Assembly (NCBI GenBank): GCA_030652215.1
Contig: JAUSBC010000044.1
Location: 1 to 36,653, forward strand
Length of the DNA: 36,653 nt
Direction of reading: 5' to 3'
DNA from: Sideroxyarcus sp.
GTDB lineage: Bacteria > Pseudomonadota > Gammaproteobacteria > Burkholderiales > Gallionellaceae
In this document: piece by piece, positions 1-8,701 of the stretch
How positions within the stretch are numbered: position 1 is the stretch's first letter
Layout: each line of letters opens with the position of its first letter
Notes under the pieces: model-generated
Told to the model about the DNA's origin: nothing
Seen by the model: the letters and a program-made list of their open reading frames with translations, nothing else
The model's database searches: none
Program-made: the position numbers and the translations under genes

Positions 1-58
1 AGTATTGCGACGAAATTTGGATTTATAGAGGTGCCCTTAATCTTTCTCTGGAGTTACC

Positions 59-832
59 TTGTTCAAGCTGATCGGTGTCGTTGCGGGTTATTACTTTCTG
101 GGATTCTGGGGCGCGCTCCTGGGATTTTTCATCGGGTCGGCCATCGACCGCGTGCGGGTGTACGGCTCGGGCGGGGTGAACCCGATGCAGAATGTGCTGC
201 GCCAGACGGTGTTCCTGGAGACGGTGTTCATCTCGATGGGCAAACTGGCGAAGGCGGACGGGCAGGTATCGCAGGACGAGATCGACCATGTCGAACAGTT
301 CATGCAGAAACTGGGCATGTCGCCGGAGCACCGCACGCAGGCCATCGCGCTGTTCAAGCAGGGAGCCGATCCCGCGTTCGATATCGAGCCGACGCTGGCC
401 CGATTCATGGCCGTTTGCGGACAAACGAAAAACCTGAAAGAAATGCTGCTGGTGTACCTGATCGTGATGGCGCTGGCCGACGGTCATTTCCACCCGGCGG
501 AACAGGAACTGCTAACCGGCATCGCGGGGCGTCTCGGCTACGGCAGGGAAGCGTTCAAGCGTCTGCTGGACATGGTGCTGAACCAGTCTCACTTCGGCGG
601 CGGACAAGTTACGACCGAAGCTGCGCTGGACGACGCCTACAAGGCATTGGGCGTGAGCAAGGACAGCACCGATGCGGAAGTGAAGCGCGCCTACCGCAAG
701 CTCATGAGCCAATACCATCCGGACAAACTGATCGGCCAAGGCATGCCGGAAGACATGGTTGCCATGGCGACCGAGCAGGCGAAAGAGATCCAGGTTGCCT
801 ACGACCTGATCAAGAAAAGCCGCAATCTCTGA
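59..832 (+). CDS. djlA: DjlA-type membrane-anchored J-domain co-chaperone
   Basis: The 257-residue product has the DjlA layout. A glycine-rich hydrophobic segment lies at about residues 4-27. A TerB-like helical domain spans about 50-180 (the KADGQVSQDEI and ALADGHFHPAEQE acidic motifs are visible). A J domain at the C-terminus carries the HPD tripeptide at 220-222. In this family the J domain stimulates DnaK ATPase, and the protein sits in the inner membrane facing the cytoplasm. The start is a TTG, chosen because it puts the membrane segment at the very N-terminus as in known DjlA and has a GGAG-like site just upstream. The next gene begins 19 bases downstream and may be co-transcribed. The upstream promoter lies at or beyond the window edge. 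Confidence 0.9.
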   Translation: MFKLIGVVAGYYFLGFWGALLGFFIGSAIDRVRVYGSGGVNPMQNVLRQTVFLETVFISMGKLAKADGQVSQDEIDHVEQFMQKLGMSPEHRTQAIALFKQGADPAFDIEPTLARFMAVCGQTKNLKEMLLVYLIVMALADGHFHPAEQELLTGIAGRLGYGREAFKRLLDMVLNQSHFGGGQVTTEAALDDAYKALGVSKDSTDAEVKRAYRKLMSQYHPDKLIGQGMPEDMVAMATEQAKEIQVAYDLIKKSRNL

Positions 833-851
833 GCGCCAAGGTATTTCGACC

Positions 852-1391
852 ATGAAGATCGTTCTGGTACGGCATGGCGAGAGCGAGGGCAACGTCGCCC
901 ACCTCATCAACGACAACCCGGCGCGGATTGTGAATCTGACCCAGCGCGGCAGGGCGCAGGCGGAGACTGCGGCAGACAGTCTGCGCGGCATGAATTTCAC
1001 GCAAGCCTACGCCTCCGAGTTTCCGCGCGCGCAGCAGACTGCGGCCATCCTGTTGCGCCACCATGCCTGCAAGCTCAACATTGATGCGCGCCTCAACGAG
1101 CGCCGCTCCGGCATGGATGGATTGCCGGTGCAGGTGTTCAATGATCGGGTGCACGACGATCCGCTGCACATCAAGCCCGAACGGGGAGAATCGTTTCTGG
1201 AGCAGATGGAGCGCTTGCGCGGTTTTCTGGACGAGATTGCCGCGCGCCACCCGGAGGCCGTCGTGCTGGCTGTTTCGCATGAGAACCCGATACTGGCGGC
1301 GCTGGCCTTGAAGTCTGACGATCTCGAAGCGGTGGTTCGCAGCCATATCGACAATTGCGGCCGGGTGGAGATGGTCTGGCCTGTTGTGTGA
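852..1391 (+). CDS. Histidine phosphatase family protein (phosphoglycerate mutase-like)
   Basis: The 179-residue protein opens with MKIVLVRHGESEGN, the RHG signature of the histidine phosphatase superfamily, so His8 is the expected phospho-acceptor. A second conserved histidine appears at His143 (AVSHENP), and an acidic residue at Glu83 (LNERRSG) matches the usual proton donor region. Members are phosphomutases, small-molecule phosphatases or protein phosphatases. The sequence does not tell which substrate is used. It follows djlA by 19 bases on the same strand, but no functional link is obvious. There is no signal peptide, so the protein is probably cytoplasmic. Confidence 0.85.
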   Translation: MKIVLVRHGESEGNVAHLINDNPARIVNLTQRGRAQAETAADSLRGMNFTQAYASEFPRAQQTAAILLRHHACKLNIDARLNERRSGMDGLPVQVFNDRVHDDPLHIKPERGESFLEQMERLRGFLDEIAARHPEAVVLAVSHENPILAALALKSDDLEAVVRSHIDNCGRVEMVWPVV

Positions 1392-1410
1392 CTTCCGGTG
1401 AGAAAAACCA

Positions 1411-1594
1411 CGTCATTCCGGCGAAGGCCGGAATCCAGATGATCAAATATTTCCCACGCAGCGTGTGTTGTTGGGGCTTCAGCCCCGTACAACCACGGCG
1501 TACCCCTTGCGGGTGCATGTGGGACAACATCGTGGCTTTGTCCGCTTCGCGGGATATTTTTCATCGCTGGATACCGGCCTTCGCCGGTATGACG
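1411..1594. repeat. Palindromic interspersed element with 27-bp inverted ends
   Basis: Two 27-base copies of a GTCATNCCGGCGAAGGCCGG-type sequence face each other at 1412-1438 and 1567-1593 and differ at two positions. Just inside them a second imperfect inverted pair can be seen (CAAATATTTCCC against GGGATATTTTT). The centre contains a GGGGCTTCAGCCCC hairpin. No open frame looks real inside it. Such end sequences are widespread short repeats in proteobacteria, and the structure resembles a non-autonomous MITE. It occupies the gap between the convergent histidine phosphatase and pldA genes. Confidence 0.75.
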
Positions 1595-1614
1595 GCCTAA
1601 TGAACAATCCAGGC

Positions 1615-2613
1615 TTATTCAAACGGCATGGAAATGCCCAGCCCGTAGCTCCGGTGCCGCTGGTTGTAGTCCATCAGGCTTTCGCCATTTCCGTTGAAGT
1701 ACTGCAGATGGAAGTTCGCGTTCTGTATCAGGACGCCCAGCACGCGCGGCGCCGGTAGCGCCAGATCCAACTGCAGGGAATGTATTCTGGCAATGGCGGA
1801 CAGCACGCCTTGCCGGTAGTAATAGCGCGCTTCGAATTCGCCATTCCCGAGTTGTTGAATGATGTCGGGATTATCGTCATCGACCGCATTGCCGCCCAGT
1901 CGCCGCCACCAGCGCGGTTGCAAGGCCAGCTTTCCGTATTCTCCGAAATCTCTTTCTATACCGACCTGGACGTAGAAGCGGTTCCAGTTGCGTGATCTGG
2001 GGATGGCTTGTCCGTTCGACTGGTGTACCAGCCCGGCATTCAGGAAGCTGGCGGTGAATCCGGCCAGTCCGACATTTTCCGGGCGGAAAGAATAGATAAG
2101 CTCGGGCTCATAGTCGTTTTCCCGGAACGGGGAGGAGTGCTCGCGATCATAAGCTTGCCAGAACGACAACTGCGTATAGCCGAACCACAGAGCATGCCGT
2201 CCGCTGCCTGCCAGATGAGCTTTCAGGCTGATCTGGAATTTGATTTCCTTGTTGTCCAGGGCATAGGTAAAAGGTACCTGATTGTCGGGATTGGGGCTGG
2301 TCGGTGTATTGTTGGGGTTGGATGAGTGCGCAAAAATCAGAAAGTAATTCTGCTTGTAGACGCGTACGGGTTCATCCGATGGCACCCACTCTTCGGCGAT
2401 TCCCCTGTCGCGTGCGATCCGGAACGACTTGGGATGTTTCTTGGTGAGGAGATCCTGCGATGTCCGGTTATAGCATTCGAGTGTATCTTCGGACGCAGCC
2501 TGTCCCTGCATATCCAGGCATTTTTGCAGGCTTTCTGCACCGGTAGCCGCAATTGCGATGCCGGCCAGAAAGAATTGAAGCGCGAACAGGGTGCAGCGGC
2601 CGACGTTTTTCAT
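1615..2613 (-). CDS. pldA: Outer-membrane phospholipase A (OMPLA)
   Basis: The 332-residue precursor begins with a signal peptide (basic start, then a hydrophobic run ending near Ala-Thr-Gly-Ala). It contains the OMPLA active-site block HQSNGQ followed by SRNWNRF. Numbered from the chosen ATG, His197, Ser199 and Asn211 keep the spacing of E. coli His142, Ser144 and Asn156. The family forms a 12-stranded outer-membrane barrel that hydrolyses phospholipids misplaced in the outer leaflet, as a calcium-dependent dimer. I placed the start at 2613 because a GGGA site lies seven bases upstream. An in-frame ATG at 2643 would add ten residues ahead of the signal peptide and has no ribosome site. It is divergent from fumC. 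Confidence 0.88.
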   Translation of the reverse strand: MKNVGRCTLFALQFFLAGIAIAATGAESLQKCLDMQGQAASEDTLECYNRTSQDLLTKKHPKSFRIARDRGIAEEWVPSDEPVRVYKQNYFLIFAHSSNPNNTPTSPNPDNQVPFTYALDNKEIKFQISLKAHLAGSGRHALWFGYTQLSFWQAYDREHSSPFRENDYEPELIYSFRPENVGLAGFTASFLNAGLVHQSNGQAIPRSRNWNRFYVQVGIERDFGEYGKLALQPRWWRRLGGNAVDDDNPDIIQQLGNGEFEARYYYRQGVLSAIARIHSLQLDLALPAPRVLGVLIQNANFHLQYFNGNGESLMDYNQRHRSYGLGISMPFE

Positions 2614-2870
2614 ATTGTTCCCGCAGTGACAAGGCGTTGTCATGTTGTATTAGGGCGTGTTGCATGCCCCGGTACCGAAGATACAGGTTTAATGGAATTG
2701 GCCATCGCTTTTCTTTTTCAGGCAGCAGACTGGCGGTTGGTGCGGCCTGCCGTCTGTACGTAAGCGTACACAAGAGCCCGGATATCGGGGCCGGTTGTGG
2801 GTCTGCTCGATCCCTCTTGCAGCTTCATTTTAGGTATAGTCGGACATATGGACATCCAGGGGCGGTCATC
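2614..2870. other. Divergent intergenic region between pldA and fumC
   Basis: This 257-base gap must hold the promoters of both divergent genes. A TATAGT hexamer at 2835-2840, about 30 bases before the fumC ATG, is a possible -10 element, but I see no well-spaced -35. No repeat or small gene is apparent. Confidence 0.35.
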
Positions 2871-4259
2871 ATGAAAACCAGAACTGAACATGATTCATTC
2901 GGCAATATTGAAGTCTTGGCATCCCGTCTCTGGGGCGCGCAAACGCAACGCTCCCTCGAACACTTTCACATATCCACCGAACGCATGCCGCAGGAGATCG
3001 TCTTGGCGCTGGCCGAAATCAAGCGCGCCTGTGCCGCGGTCAACCGCGATCTCGGCCTGCTCAAGGCCGACAAGGCGGAAGCCATCATGCGTGCCGCCGA
3101 AGAAGTGCTGAACGGTCAGCACGAAGAAGAGTTTCCGCTGGCCGTGTGGCAAACCGGCTCGGGCACACAGAGCAATATGAACATGAACGAAGTGCTGGCC
3201 AACCGCGCTTCCGAATTGCTGGGCGGCGAGCGCGGCAGCAAGCGGCTGGTGCACCCGAACGACGAGGTCAATCTCGGCCAGTCGTCGAACGACATGTTCC
3301 CGACGGCCATGCATCTGGCCGCGGCGACCGGCATCACGCGCAAGCTGCTGCCCACCTTGCAGAACTTGCGCACGACCTTCGCCGTCAAGTCGAAGGAGTA
3401 TTCGGACATTCTTAAAGTCGGCCGCACGCATTTGCAGGATGCCACCCCGCTGACGCTGGGCCAGGAATTCTCCGCTTACGTTTCGCAACTGGAGCACGCC
3501 GAAGGCGCAATCACGGCCACGCTGGCTGCGATCTTCGAATTGGCAGCAGGCGGAACCGCGGTAGGCACCGGCCTGAACACGCATCTCGAATTTGGAATGC
3601 GCGTGGCGGCCGAACTGGCCAGCAGGACGCAATTGCCGTTTCGCAGTGCCGCCAACAAATTTGCCGCGCTCGCCGCGCACGATGCGCTGGTCGGTGCGCA
3701 CGGGGCGCTCAAGGTGCTGGCCGTCGCGCTGATCAAGATCGCCAACGATATTCGCTGGATGGCGTCCGGGCCGCGCTCGGGGCTGGGCGAGATCCGTATT
3801 CCCGAGAATGAACCGGGCAGTTCCATCATGCCGGGCAAAGTGAACCCGACGCAATGCGAGGCGCTGACCATGCTGTGCTGCCAGGTCGTGGGCAACGATA
3901 TGGCGATCACCATGGGCGGCGCGTCGGGCAATTTCGAGTTGAACGTGTTCAAGCCGCTCATCGCCCACAATTTTGCGCAAAGCGTGCGATTGCTGGCCGA
4001 CGGCATGAAGAGTTTCGAGCAGCACTGCGTGCGCGGCATCGAGCCGAATCGCGAGAGGCTGATTGAGCTGATGGAGCAGTCGCTGATGCTGGTGACCGCG
4101 TTGGTGCCGCATATCGGCTATGACCGCGCAGCCGAAATCGCCAAGCGCGCGCAACACGATGCCTGCACACTCAAACAAGCCGCGCTTGCGTTGGGCTATG
4201 TCAGCGCGGAAGAGTATGACCGGTGGGTGGTGGCGGGTGAGATGACGCATCCTTCATAG
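2871..4259 (+). CDS. fumC: Class II fumarate hydratase
   Basis: The 462-residue product matches the usual length of iron-independent fumarase, which interconverts fumarate and malate in the TCA cycle. It carries the superfamily signature [10 protein letters not shown], with Ser317/Ser318 aligned to the catalytic serine loop. It also has [16 protein letters not shown], with His187 in the catalytic histidine region, and the N-terminal [12 protein letters not shown] substrate loop. The start at 2871 gives the normal N-terminus ([11 protein letters not shown]). The open frame continues about 320 bases upstream, but that extension is not homologous to fumarase. Argininosuccinate lyase and aspartase share the fold, but the loop sequences fit fumarase best. 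It is followed by a palindromic repeat. Confidence 0.95.
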   Translation: MKTRTEHDSFGNIEVLASRLWGAQTQRSLEHFHISTERMPQEIVLALAEIKRACAAVNRDLGLLKADKAEAIMRAAEEVLNGQHEEEFPLAVWQTGSGTQSNMNMNEVLANRASELLGGERGSKRLVHPNDEVNLGQSSNDMFPTAMHLAAATGITRKLLPTLQNLRTTFAVKSKEYSDILKVGRTHLQDATPLTLGQEFSAYVSQLEHAEGAITATLAAIFELAAGGTAVGTGLNTHLEFGMRVAAELASRTQLPFRSAANKFAALAAHDALVGAHGALKVLAVALIKIANDIRWMASGPRSGLGEIRIPENEPGSSIMPGKVNPTQCEALTMLCCQVVGNDMAITMGGASGNFELNVFKPLIAHNFAQSVRLLADGMKSFEQHCVRGIEPNRERLIELMEQSLMLVTALVPHIGYDRAAEIAKRAQHDACTLKQAALALGYVSAEEYDRWVVAGEMTHPS

Positions 4260-4279
4260 AGCCGGTAATCTACTAGACC

Positions 4280-4456
4280 CAAACCCCTCCCAGCCTCCCC
4301 TTGCACCCGCAAGGAGTACGCCGGTGGGTTCCCCGCTGCTACGCAGCGACCCTACCGCAGTCAGGGGAGGAGCAGGTTGGCTCTCCCCCTGAAGCGGGGT
4401 AAGCAGGCAATCCGCGTAGCGGATGCTCGCACAAGGGGGAGTTGGAGGGGGGTTGA
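4280..4456. repeat. Palindromic repeat element, long copy
   Basis: The element starts with AACCCCTCCCAGCCTCCCC and ends with the approximate reverse complement (GGGGGAGTTGGAGGGGGG). Between them are smaller hairpins and in-frame-looking but non-coding sequence. A shorter relative with the same ends lies at 21482-21560. It sits directly after fumC and before the suf promoter, where it may also act as a transcription barrier. Confidence 0.65.
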
Positions 4457-4488
4457 ACCCCATGAACCATTCCATCTAAAGCATTCCA

Positions 4489-4513
4489 TTACTTGACTAT
4501 CACACTCAGTTAT
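4489..4513 (+). promoter_or_regulatory. IscR type-1-like operator
   Basis: Aligned to the published E. coli IscR type 1 consensus (GACT and AGTC half-sites in a 25-base imperfect palindrome), this stretch matches at 21 of 25 positions by my hand count. The left half reads TACTTGACTAT and the right half ACTCAGTTAT. It overlaps the -35 hexamer of the putative suf promoter, which suits repression by [2Fe-2S]-IscR. No iscR gene is in the window, so the regulator would act in trans. Confidence 0.55.
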
Positions 4514-4520
4514 GTATAGT
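4493..4520 (+). promoter_or_regulatory. Putative sigma70 promoter of the suf operon
   Basis: TTGACT at 4493-4498 and TATAGT at 4515-4520 are separated by 16 bases. Transcription would begin near 4527, leaving a leader of about 160 bases before the first gene. The leader contains a small ATGGCG/CGCCAT hairpin (4539-4557). This is the best promoter-like sequence in the 430-base gap from 4260 to 4689; the remainder of that gap is the palindromic repeat. Confidence 0.5.
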
Positions 4521-4689
4521 GGAATCGCACGGCCCGCGATGGCGTTCCACCCGCCATTGATTTCATAACTTCTTGTTTTTATGCATGTAGTTTTGAGGTG
4601 GTGACGCAAAATCAGCAAGTTGGGTTTGCCTGATGTGCTAGTAACTCCATGCGGGTGTCGTAACAAAACACAACGTAACGGAGGTTGCC

Positions 4690-5085
4690 ATGGCTGCCTT
4701 TTTCGGAATAGATGAACGCAATGCGCAAGGTTTCATCGACAACAACATAGTGTGTCTGCCCCACCAGCCGGACGGCAATTTTGAATTGCACGGCGTGGTT
4801 TCGCCCATCCAGAATCAGGACCTCGTTTTCATCAAGCGTTGCACGCCGCAATCTACGCTGCATATCAAGGCGGTGGGGGTGGTGAAATCCAGTTTCCCGA
4901 TCGAAGCCGATGCCGAAGTGTGCCTCCCGGTGGACTGGGTATGGCAGGGCGAAAAGGAAGTGGAGAACGTGGAAGAGGTGCTGGCTTCGTGCGGCGACCC
5001 GTTGTACGAAGAGCACAACATCATGGTGCAACGCGAAATCATCGACCTGCTGCCGAAGCGGTATCAATTGGCGCCGGAGTGGTGA
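4690..5085 (+). CDS. Unknown protein, first gene of the suf operon
   Basis: I do not recognise this 131-residue protein. The start is secure, with GGAGG seven bases before the ATG. It has no signal peptide or membrane segment, is rich in beta-type sequence, and has four cysteines (about 22, 50, 79 and 101). The central run KAVGVVKSSFPIEAD followed by LPVDWVWQGE faintly recalls PUA/EVE-like beta barrels, where a G-V motif precedes a conserved W. This is only a suspicion. It lies between the IscR-like promoter and sufB (45-base gap, same strand), so it is probably co-expressed with the Fe-S assembly genes. A role in cluster assembly or its regulation is inferred from position only. Confidence 0.7.
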   Translation: MAAFFGIDERNAQGFIDNNIVCLPHQPDGNFELHGVVSPIQNQDLVFIKRCTPQSTLHIKAVGVVKSSFPIEADAEVCLPVDWVWQGEKEVENVEEVLASCGDPLYEEHNIMVQREIIDLLPKRYQLAPEW

Positions 5086-5130
5086 GACCGGACAGGCGCA
5101 TAGCGCGCAACGGATGCGTAGGAGGCGAAC

Positions 5131-6579
5131 ATGCCTGCTGCAACCAGACAACTGGACGAACTGATAGGACGCGAATACCGGCACGGCTTCGTGACGGCGC
5201 TGGAAAGCGACACGGTGCCGCGCGGGCTGAGCGAGGAAACCGTGCGCCTGATTTCCGCCCTCAAGCACGAGCCGGAATTCATGCTGGAATGGCGCCTCAA
5301 AGCATACCGGCACTGGCTGACCATGACCGAGCCGCACTGGGCCAACATTCGCCATCCGGCGATTGATTACCAGGACATTTTTTACTACTCCGCGCCCAAG
5401 TCGGAAAAAGACGGGCCGCGCAGCCTGTCCGAGATCGACCCCGAGTTGCTGCGCACTTACGCCAAGCTCGGCATTCCGCTCAAGGAGCAGGAATTGCTGG
5501 CGGGCGTGGCGGTGGATGCGGTGTTCGACAGCGTTTCCGTGGCGACCACCTTCAAGGCCAAGCTGGCCGAACTCGGCATCATCTTCTGCCCGTTCTCCGA
5601 AGCCGTGCAACAGCATCCGGAGTTGGTGAAACAATATCTCGGCTCGGTGGTGCCCTATACCGACAACTATTTCGCCAGCCTCAACTCGGCCGTGTTCAGC
5701 GACGGCTCATTCTGCTACATCCCGCCGGGCGTGCGTTGCCCGATGGAGTTGTCCACTTACTTCCGCATCAACGCCCGAAATACCGGGCAGTTCGAGCGCA
5801 CCCTGATCATCGCCGACAAGGATGCCTACGTCAGCTATCTGGAAGGCTGCACCGCGCCTATGCGCGACGAGAACCAGCTGCATGCGGCGGTGGTTGAGCT
5901 GGTCGCGCTGGAAAACGCGCAGATCAAGTACGCGACCGTGCAGAACTGGTATCCGGGCGACAAGGAAGGCCGTGGCGGCATTTATAACTTCGTCACCAAA
6001 CGCGGCGAATGCCGGGGCGCGAATTCGCACATTTCCTGGACGCAGGTGGAAACCGGCTCGGCCATCACCTGGAAATATCCCAGCGTGGTGCTGCGCGGCG
6101 ACAACTCGGTGGGCGAGTTCTATTCGGTCGCGCTCACCAACCATTACCAGCAGGCCGACACCGGCACCAAGATGACGCATGTCGGACGCAATACCACGAG
6201 CACGGTACTGTCCAAAGGCATCAGTGCGGGACACGGACAAAATACGTACCGCGGCCTGATCAAGGTGCTGCCCGGTGCCGAGAACGCGCACAACTACACA
6301 CAGTGCGATTCGCTGCTGCTGGGCAACCAGTGCGGCGCGCATACCTTCCCCTACATCGAAGTGAAGAACCCCACGGCCCGCGTGGAGCACGAGGCTTCCA
6401 CTTCGCGCATCGGCGAGGAGCAGTTGTTTTACTGCACGCAACGCGGTATCGCGCCGGAGGAAGCGGTTTCGATGATCGTCAACGGATTCTGCAAGGCGGT
6501 GTTCCAGAATTTGCCGATGGAGTTTGCGGTGGAAGCGCAAAAGCTGCTCGGTGTGAGCCTGGAAGGCAGCACCGGCTGA
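5131..6579 (+). CDS. sufB: Fe-S cluster assembly scaffold subunit SufB
   Basis: The 482-residue product is a full-length SufB, the core of the SufBC2D complex on which Fe-S clusters are assembled in the cytoplasm. The C-terminal half shows the family blocks [16 protein letters not shown] and VNGFCKAVF. Cys435 in FYCTQRG corresponds to the cluster-related cysteine of E. coli SufB (Cys405). The middle holds the repeated beta-helix core (for example YLEGCTAP). The ATG has an AGGAGG site. The neighbours sufC, sufD, sufS and sufU follow in order with gaps under 20 bases or four-base overlaps, so they form one transcription unit. Confidence 0.97.
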   Translation: MPAATRQLDELIGREYRHGFVTALESDTVPRGLSEETVRLISALKHEPEFMLEWRLKAYRHWLTMTEPHWANIRHPAIDYQDIFYYSAPKSEKDGPRSLSEIDPELLRTYAKLGIPLKEQELLAGVAVDAVFDSVSVATTFKAKLAELGIIFCPFSEAVQQHPELVKQYLGSVVPYTDNYFASLNSAVFSDGSFCYIPPGVRCPMELSTYFRINARNTGQFERTLIIADKDAYVSYLEGCTAPMRDENQLHAAVVELVALENAQIKYATVQNWYPGDKEGRGGIYNFVTKRGECRGANSHISWTQVETGSAITWKYPSVVLRGDNSVGEFYSVALTNHYQQADTGTKMTHVGRNTTSTVLSKGISAGHGQNTYRGLIKVLPGAENAHNYTQCDSLLLGNQCGAHTFPYIEVKNPTARVEHEASTSRIGEEQLFYCTQRGIAPEEAVSMIVNGFCKAVFQNLPMEFAVEAQKLLGVSLEGSTG

Positions 6580-6597
6580 CCGGAAAAGGAGAAAAGC

Positions 6598-7362
6598 ATG
6601 CTCAGCGTAAAGAACCTACATGCAGGCATCGCGGGCAAGGAGATTCTGCGCGGCATCGACCTGGAAGTGCGCAGCGGCGAAGTACATGCCGTCATGGGGC
6701 CGAACGGCTCCGGCAAGAGCACGCTGGCGCAACTGCTGGCCGGGCGCGATGGCTACCAGGTGACGGCCGGCACGGTGCGCTATCTGGACATGGATCTGCT
6801 GGCGATGGCGCCGGAAGAAAGGGCGCGCGCGGGCGTTTTCCTGGCATTCCAGTATCCGGTCGAGATTCCCGGCGTGAGCAATGCGCTGTTTCTCAAGACT
6901 GCCCTGAACGGCGTGCGCAAGCAGCGCGGGCTGCCCGAACTCGACGCAATGGATTTCCTGCAGTTACTGCGCGACAAGATGAAACTGCTGGGCATGGACG
7001 ACAAGCTGCTGGCGCGCTCCGTCAACGAGGGGTTTTCCGGCGGCGAGAAGAAACGCAACGAGATACTGCAAATGGCCGTACTGGAACCCAGGCTGGCGAT
7101 ACTCGACGAGACCGATTCCGGCCTGGACATCGACGCGCTCAAGCTGGTGGCGGACGGCGTGAACCGCATGCGCAACGCGGACCGCGCCATCGTGCTGGTC
7201 ACCCATTACCAGCGGCTGCTGAATTACATCGTGCCCGACTTCGTGCATGTGCTGTCGCAGGGCCGCATCGTGAAATCGGGCGGCGCCGCATTGGCGGTCG
7301 AACTGGAGCAGTACGGCTATGCCGGTGTCGAGTCGGAAAACGAGGTGTCGCACGTTTCTTAG
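6598..7362 (+). CDS. sufC: Fe-S assembly ATPase SufC
   Basis: The 254-residue protein is an ABC-type ATPase. Walker A is GPNGSGKST at residues 34-42, the ABC signature region is FSGGEKKRNEI, and Walker B is LAILDETDSGLD. SufC has no membrane domain. It powers conformational change of the SufB-SufD heterodimer during cluster assembly, and the DSGLD sequence after Walker B is typical of SufC. It starts 18 bases after sufB with an AGGAG site and ends ten bases before sufD. Confidence 0.97.
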   Translation: MLSVKNLHAGIAGKEILRGIDLEVRSGEVHAVMGPNGSGKSTLAQLLAGRDGYQVTAGTVRYLDMDLLAMAPEERARAGVFLAFQYPVEIPGVSNALFLKTALNGVRKQRGLPELDAMDFLQLLRDKMKLLGMDDKLLARSVNEGFSGGEKKRNEILQMAVLEPRLAILDETDSGLDIDALKLVADGVNRMRNADRAIVLVTHYQRLLNYIVPDFVHVLSQGRIVKSGGAALAVELEQYGYAGVESENEVSHVS

Positions 7363-7372
7363 CGAGGATGAG

Positions 7373-8701
7373 ATGAACGCGCAAATCGAATCGTGGGAAG
7401 ACATCGCGCTGGAACGCATACCGCTGTTCCTGGCCGGTCATGACGTGCCCTGGGTGACCAGGGCGCGCCAGTCCGCGTTCGCGCGTTTTGCCGAGTGCGG
7501 CTTCCCCACGCGGCGCGACGAGGAGTGGAAATATACCGACGTGGCGGCTATCGCCAAACGCACTTCGCTGGCGCCGGACAACATCCCTCCCGATCCTTCT
7601 TCCGAGGCGGCATTGTTTGCCTGGACGCTGGCGCAGAAGGGCACGCACCTGATGGTGTTCGTGAACGGACACTATTCGGACGAATTGTCTGCCCTGGGTG
7701 AACTGCCGAAGGGCGTGCGCGCGGAGAGTCTGGCCGAGGTGCTGGACGGAAGCGCGGACTTGTCGGAAGCGTTCTTCGACCGCGAGCATGAACACGGCGT
7801 ATTTGCCGCACTCAACAATGCATTGATGACGGACGGCGCGGTGCTGGAACTGGCGCCGGGAGCGGTGCTGGAAAAGCCGCTGTACCTGCTGTTCATTTCG
7901 AGCGGAAACGGCACGGCCGATTATCCGCGCAACATCATCATGGCGGGCGAGGGCGCGCGCGCCACGGTCATCGAGCATTACTTCGGCATGATGGAGGCGC
8001 ACAACTTCACCAACGCGCTGACGCAAATCAGCCTGGCCGCCCGTGCCGATTTGCAGCACTGCAAGCTGCTGCAGGAAGGCAATGCTTCCTACCATATCGC
8101 CGGCATTCACGCGGAGCAGGCGGCGGGCAGCCGTTTCGTGTCGCAATCGTTCGCGCTGGGCGGCCGCCTGGCGCGCAACGACATCACGTCGCGCCTGGAC
8201 GGCCCGGAATGCCGGTGCAATTTCGACGGCTTGTATTTGCTCGACGGCAGGCAGCATGCGGACCACCACACGCGCATCGACCACTGCGCGCCGTCCTGCA
8301 CCAGTCGCGAATATTACCGGGGCATACTCGACGGCGAGTCGCACGGCGTGTTCAACGGCAAAGTGGTTGTCCACCCCGGCGCAATCAAGACCGATGCGCA
8401 CCAATCCAACCGCAACCTGTTGCTGTCGCGGCAGGCCGAAATTGACACCAAACCGCAACTGGAAATATTCGCCGACGACGTGAAGTGCACGCACGGCGCG
8501 ACCGTCGGCCACCTGGACGATGATGCCCTGTTCTACTTGCGCACGCGCGGCGTGGATGAAGAGTCGGCACGCTCGCTGCTGATCTACGGTTTCGCCAACG
8601 ACATCGTCGCCCGGGTCGAGGCGCCGGATATGCGCGCGCGCATCGAGCATCTGGTGCTGGATCGCTTGCCGCAGGGCGACCAGATCAAGGAGCTGTTATG
8701 A
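7373..8701 (+). CDS. sufD: Fe-S cluster assembly protein SufD
   Basis: The 442-residue protein is the SufB paralogue that pairs with SufB in SufBC2D. The C-terminal block VKCTHGATVGHLDDDALFY contains the conserved CxHGAT motif, whose histidine is important in E. coli SufD (His360). I start it at ATG 7373, just downstream of the sufC stop with GAGGATGAG as ribosome site. An earlier in-frame start would overlap sufC and add 18 unrelated residues. Its TGA overlaps the sufS ATG by four bases, suggesting translational coupling. Confidence 0.95.
   Translation: MNAQIESWEDIALERIPLFLAGHDVPWVTRARQSAFARFAECGFPTRRDEEWKYTDVAAIAKRTSLAPDNIPPDPSSEAALFAWTLAQKGTHLMVFVNGHYSDELSALGELPKGVRAESLAEVLDGSADLSEAFFDREHEHGVFAALNNALMTDGAVLELAPGAVLEKPLYLLFISSGNGTADYPRNIIMAGEGARATVIEHYFGMMEAHNFTNALTQISLAARADLQHCKLLQEGNASYHIAGIHAEQAAGSRFVSQSFALGGRLARNDITSRLDGPECRCNFDGLYLLDGRQHADHHTRIDHCAPSCTSREYYRGILDGESHGVFNGKVVVHPGAIKTDAHQSNRNLLLSRQAEIDTKPQLEIFADDVKCTHGATVGHLDDDALFYLRTRGVDEESARSLLIYGFANDIVARVEAPDMRARIEHLVLDRLPQGDQIKELL

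Noticed and set aside
2553..2870. N-terminal extension of fumC
   Set aside because: The 106 extra codons run through the pldA coding start and the intergenic region, and bear no fumarase similarity; the normal start is 2871.
2895..4250. 451-codon minus-strand frame opposite fumC
   Set aside because: The plus-strand fumarase is unmistakable and the antisense translation is low-complexity basic sequence.
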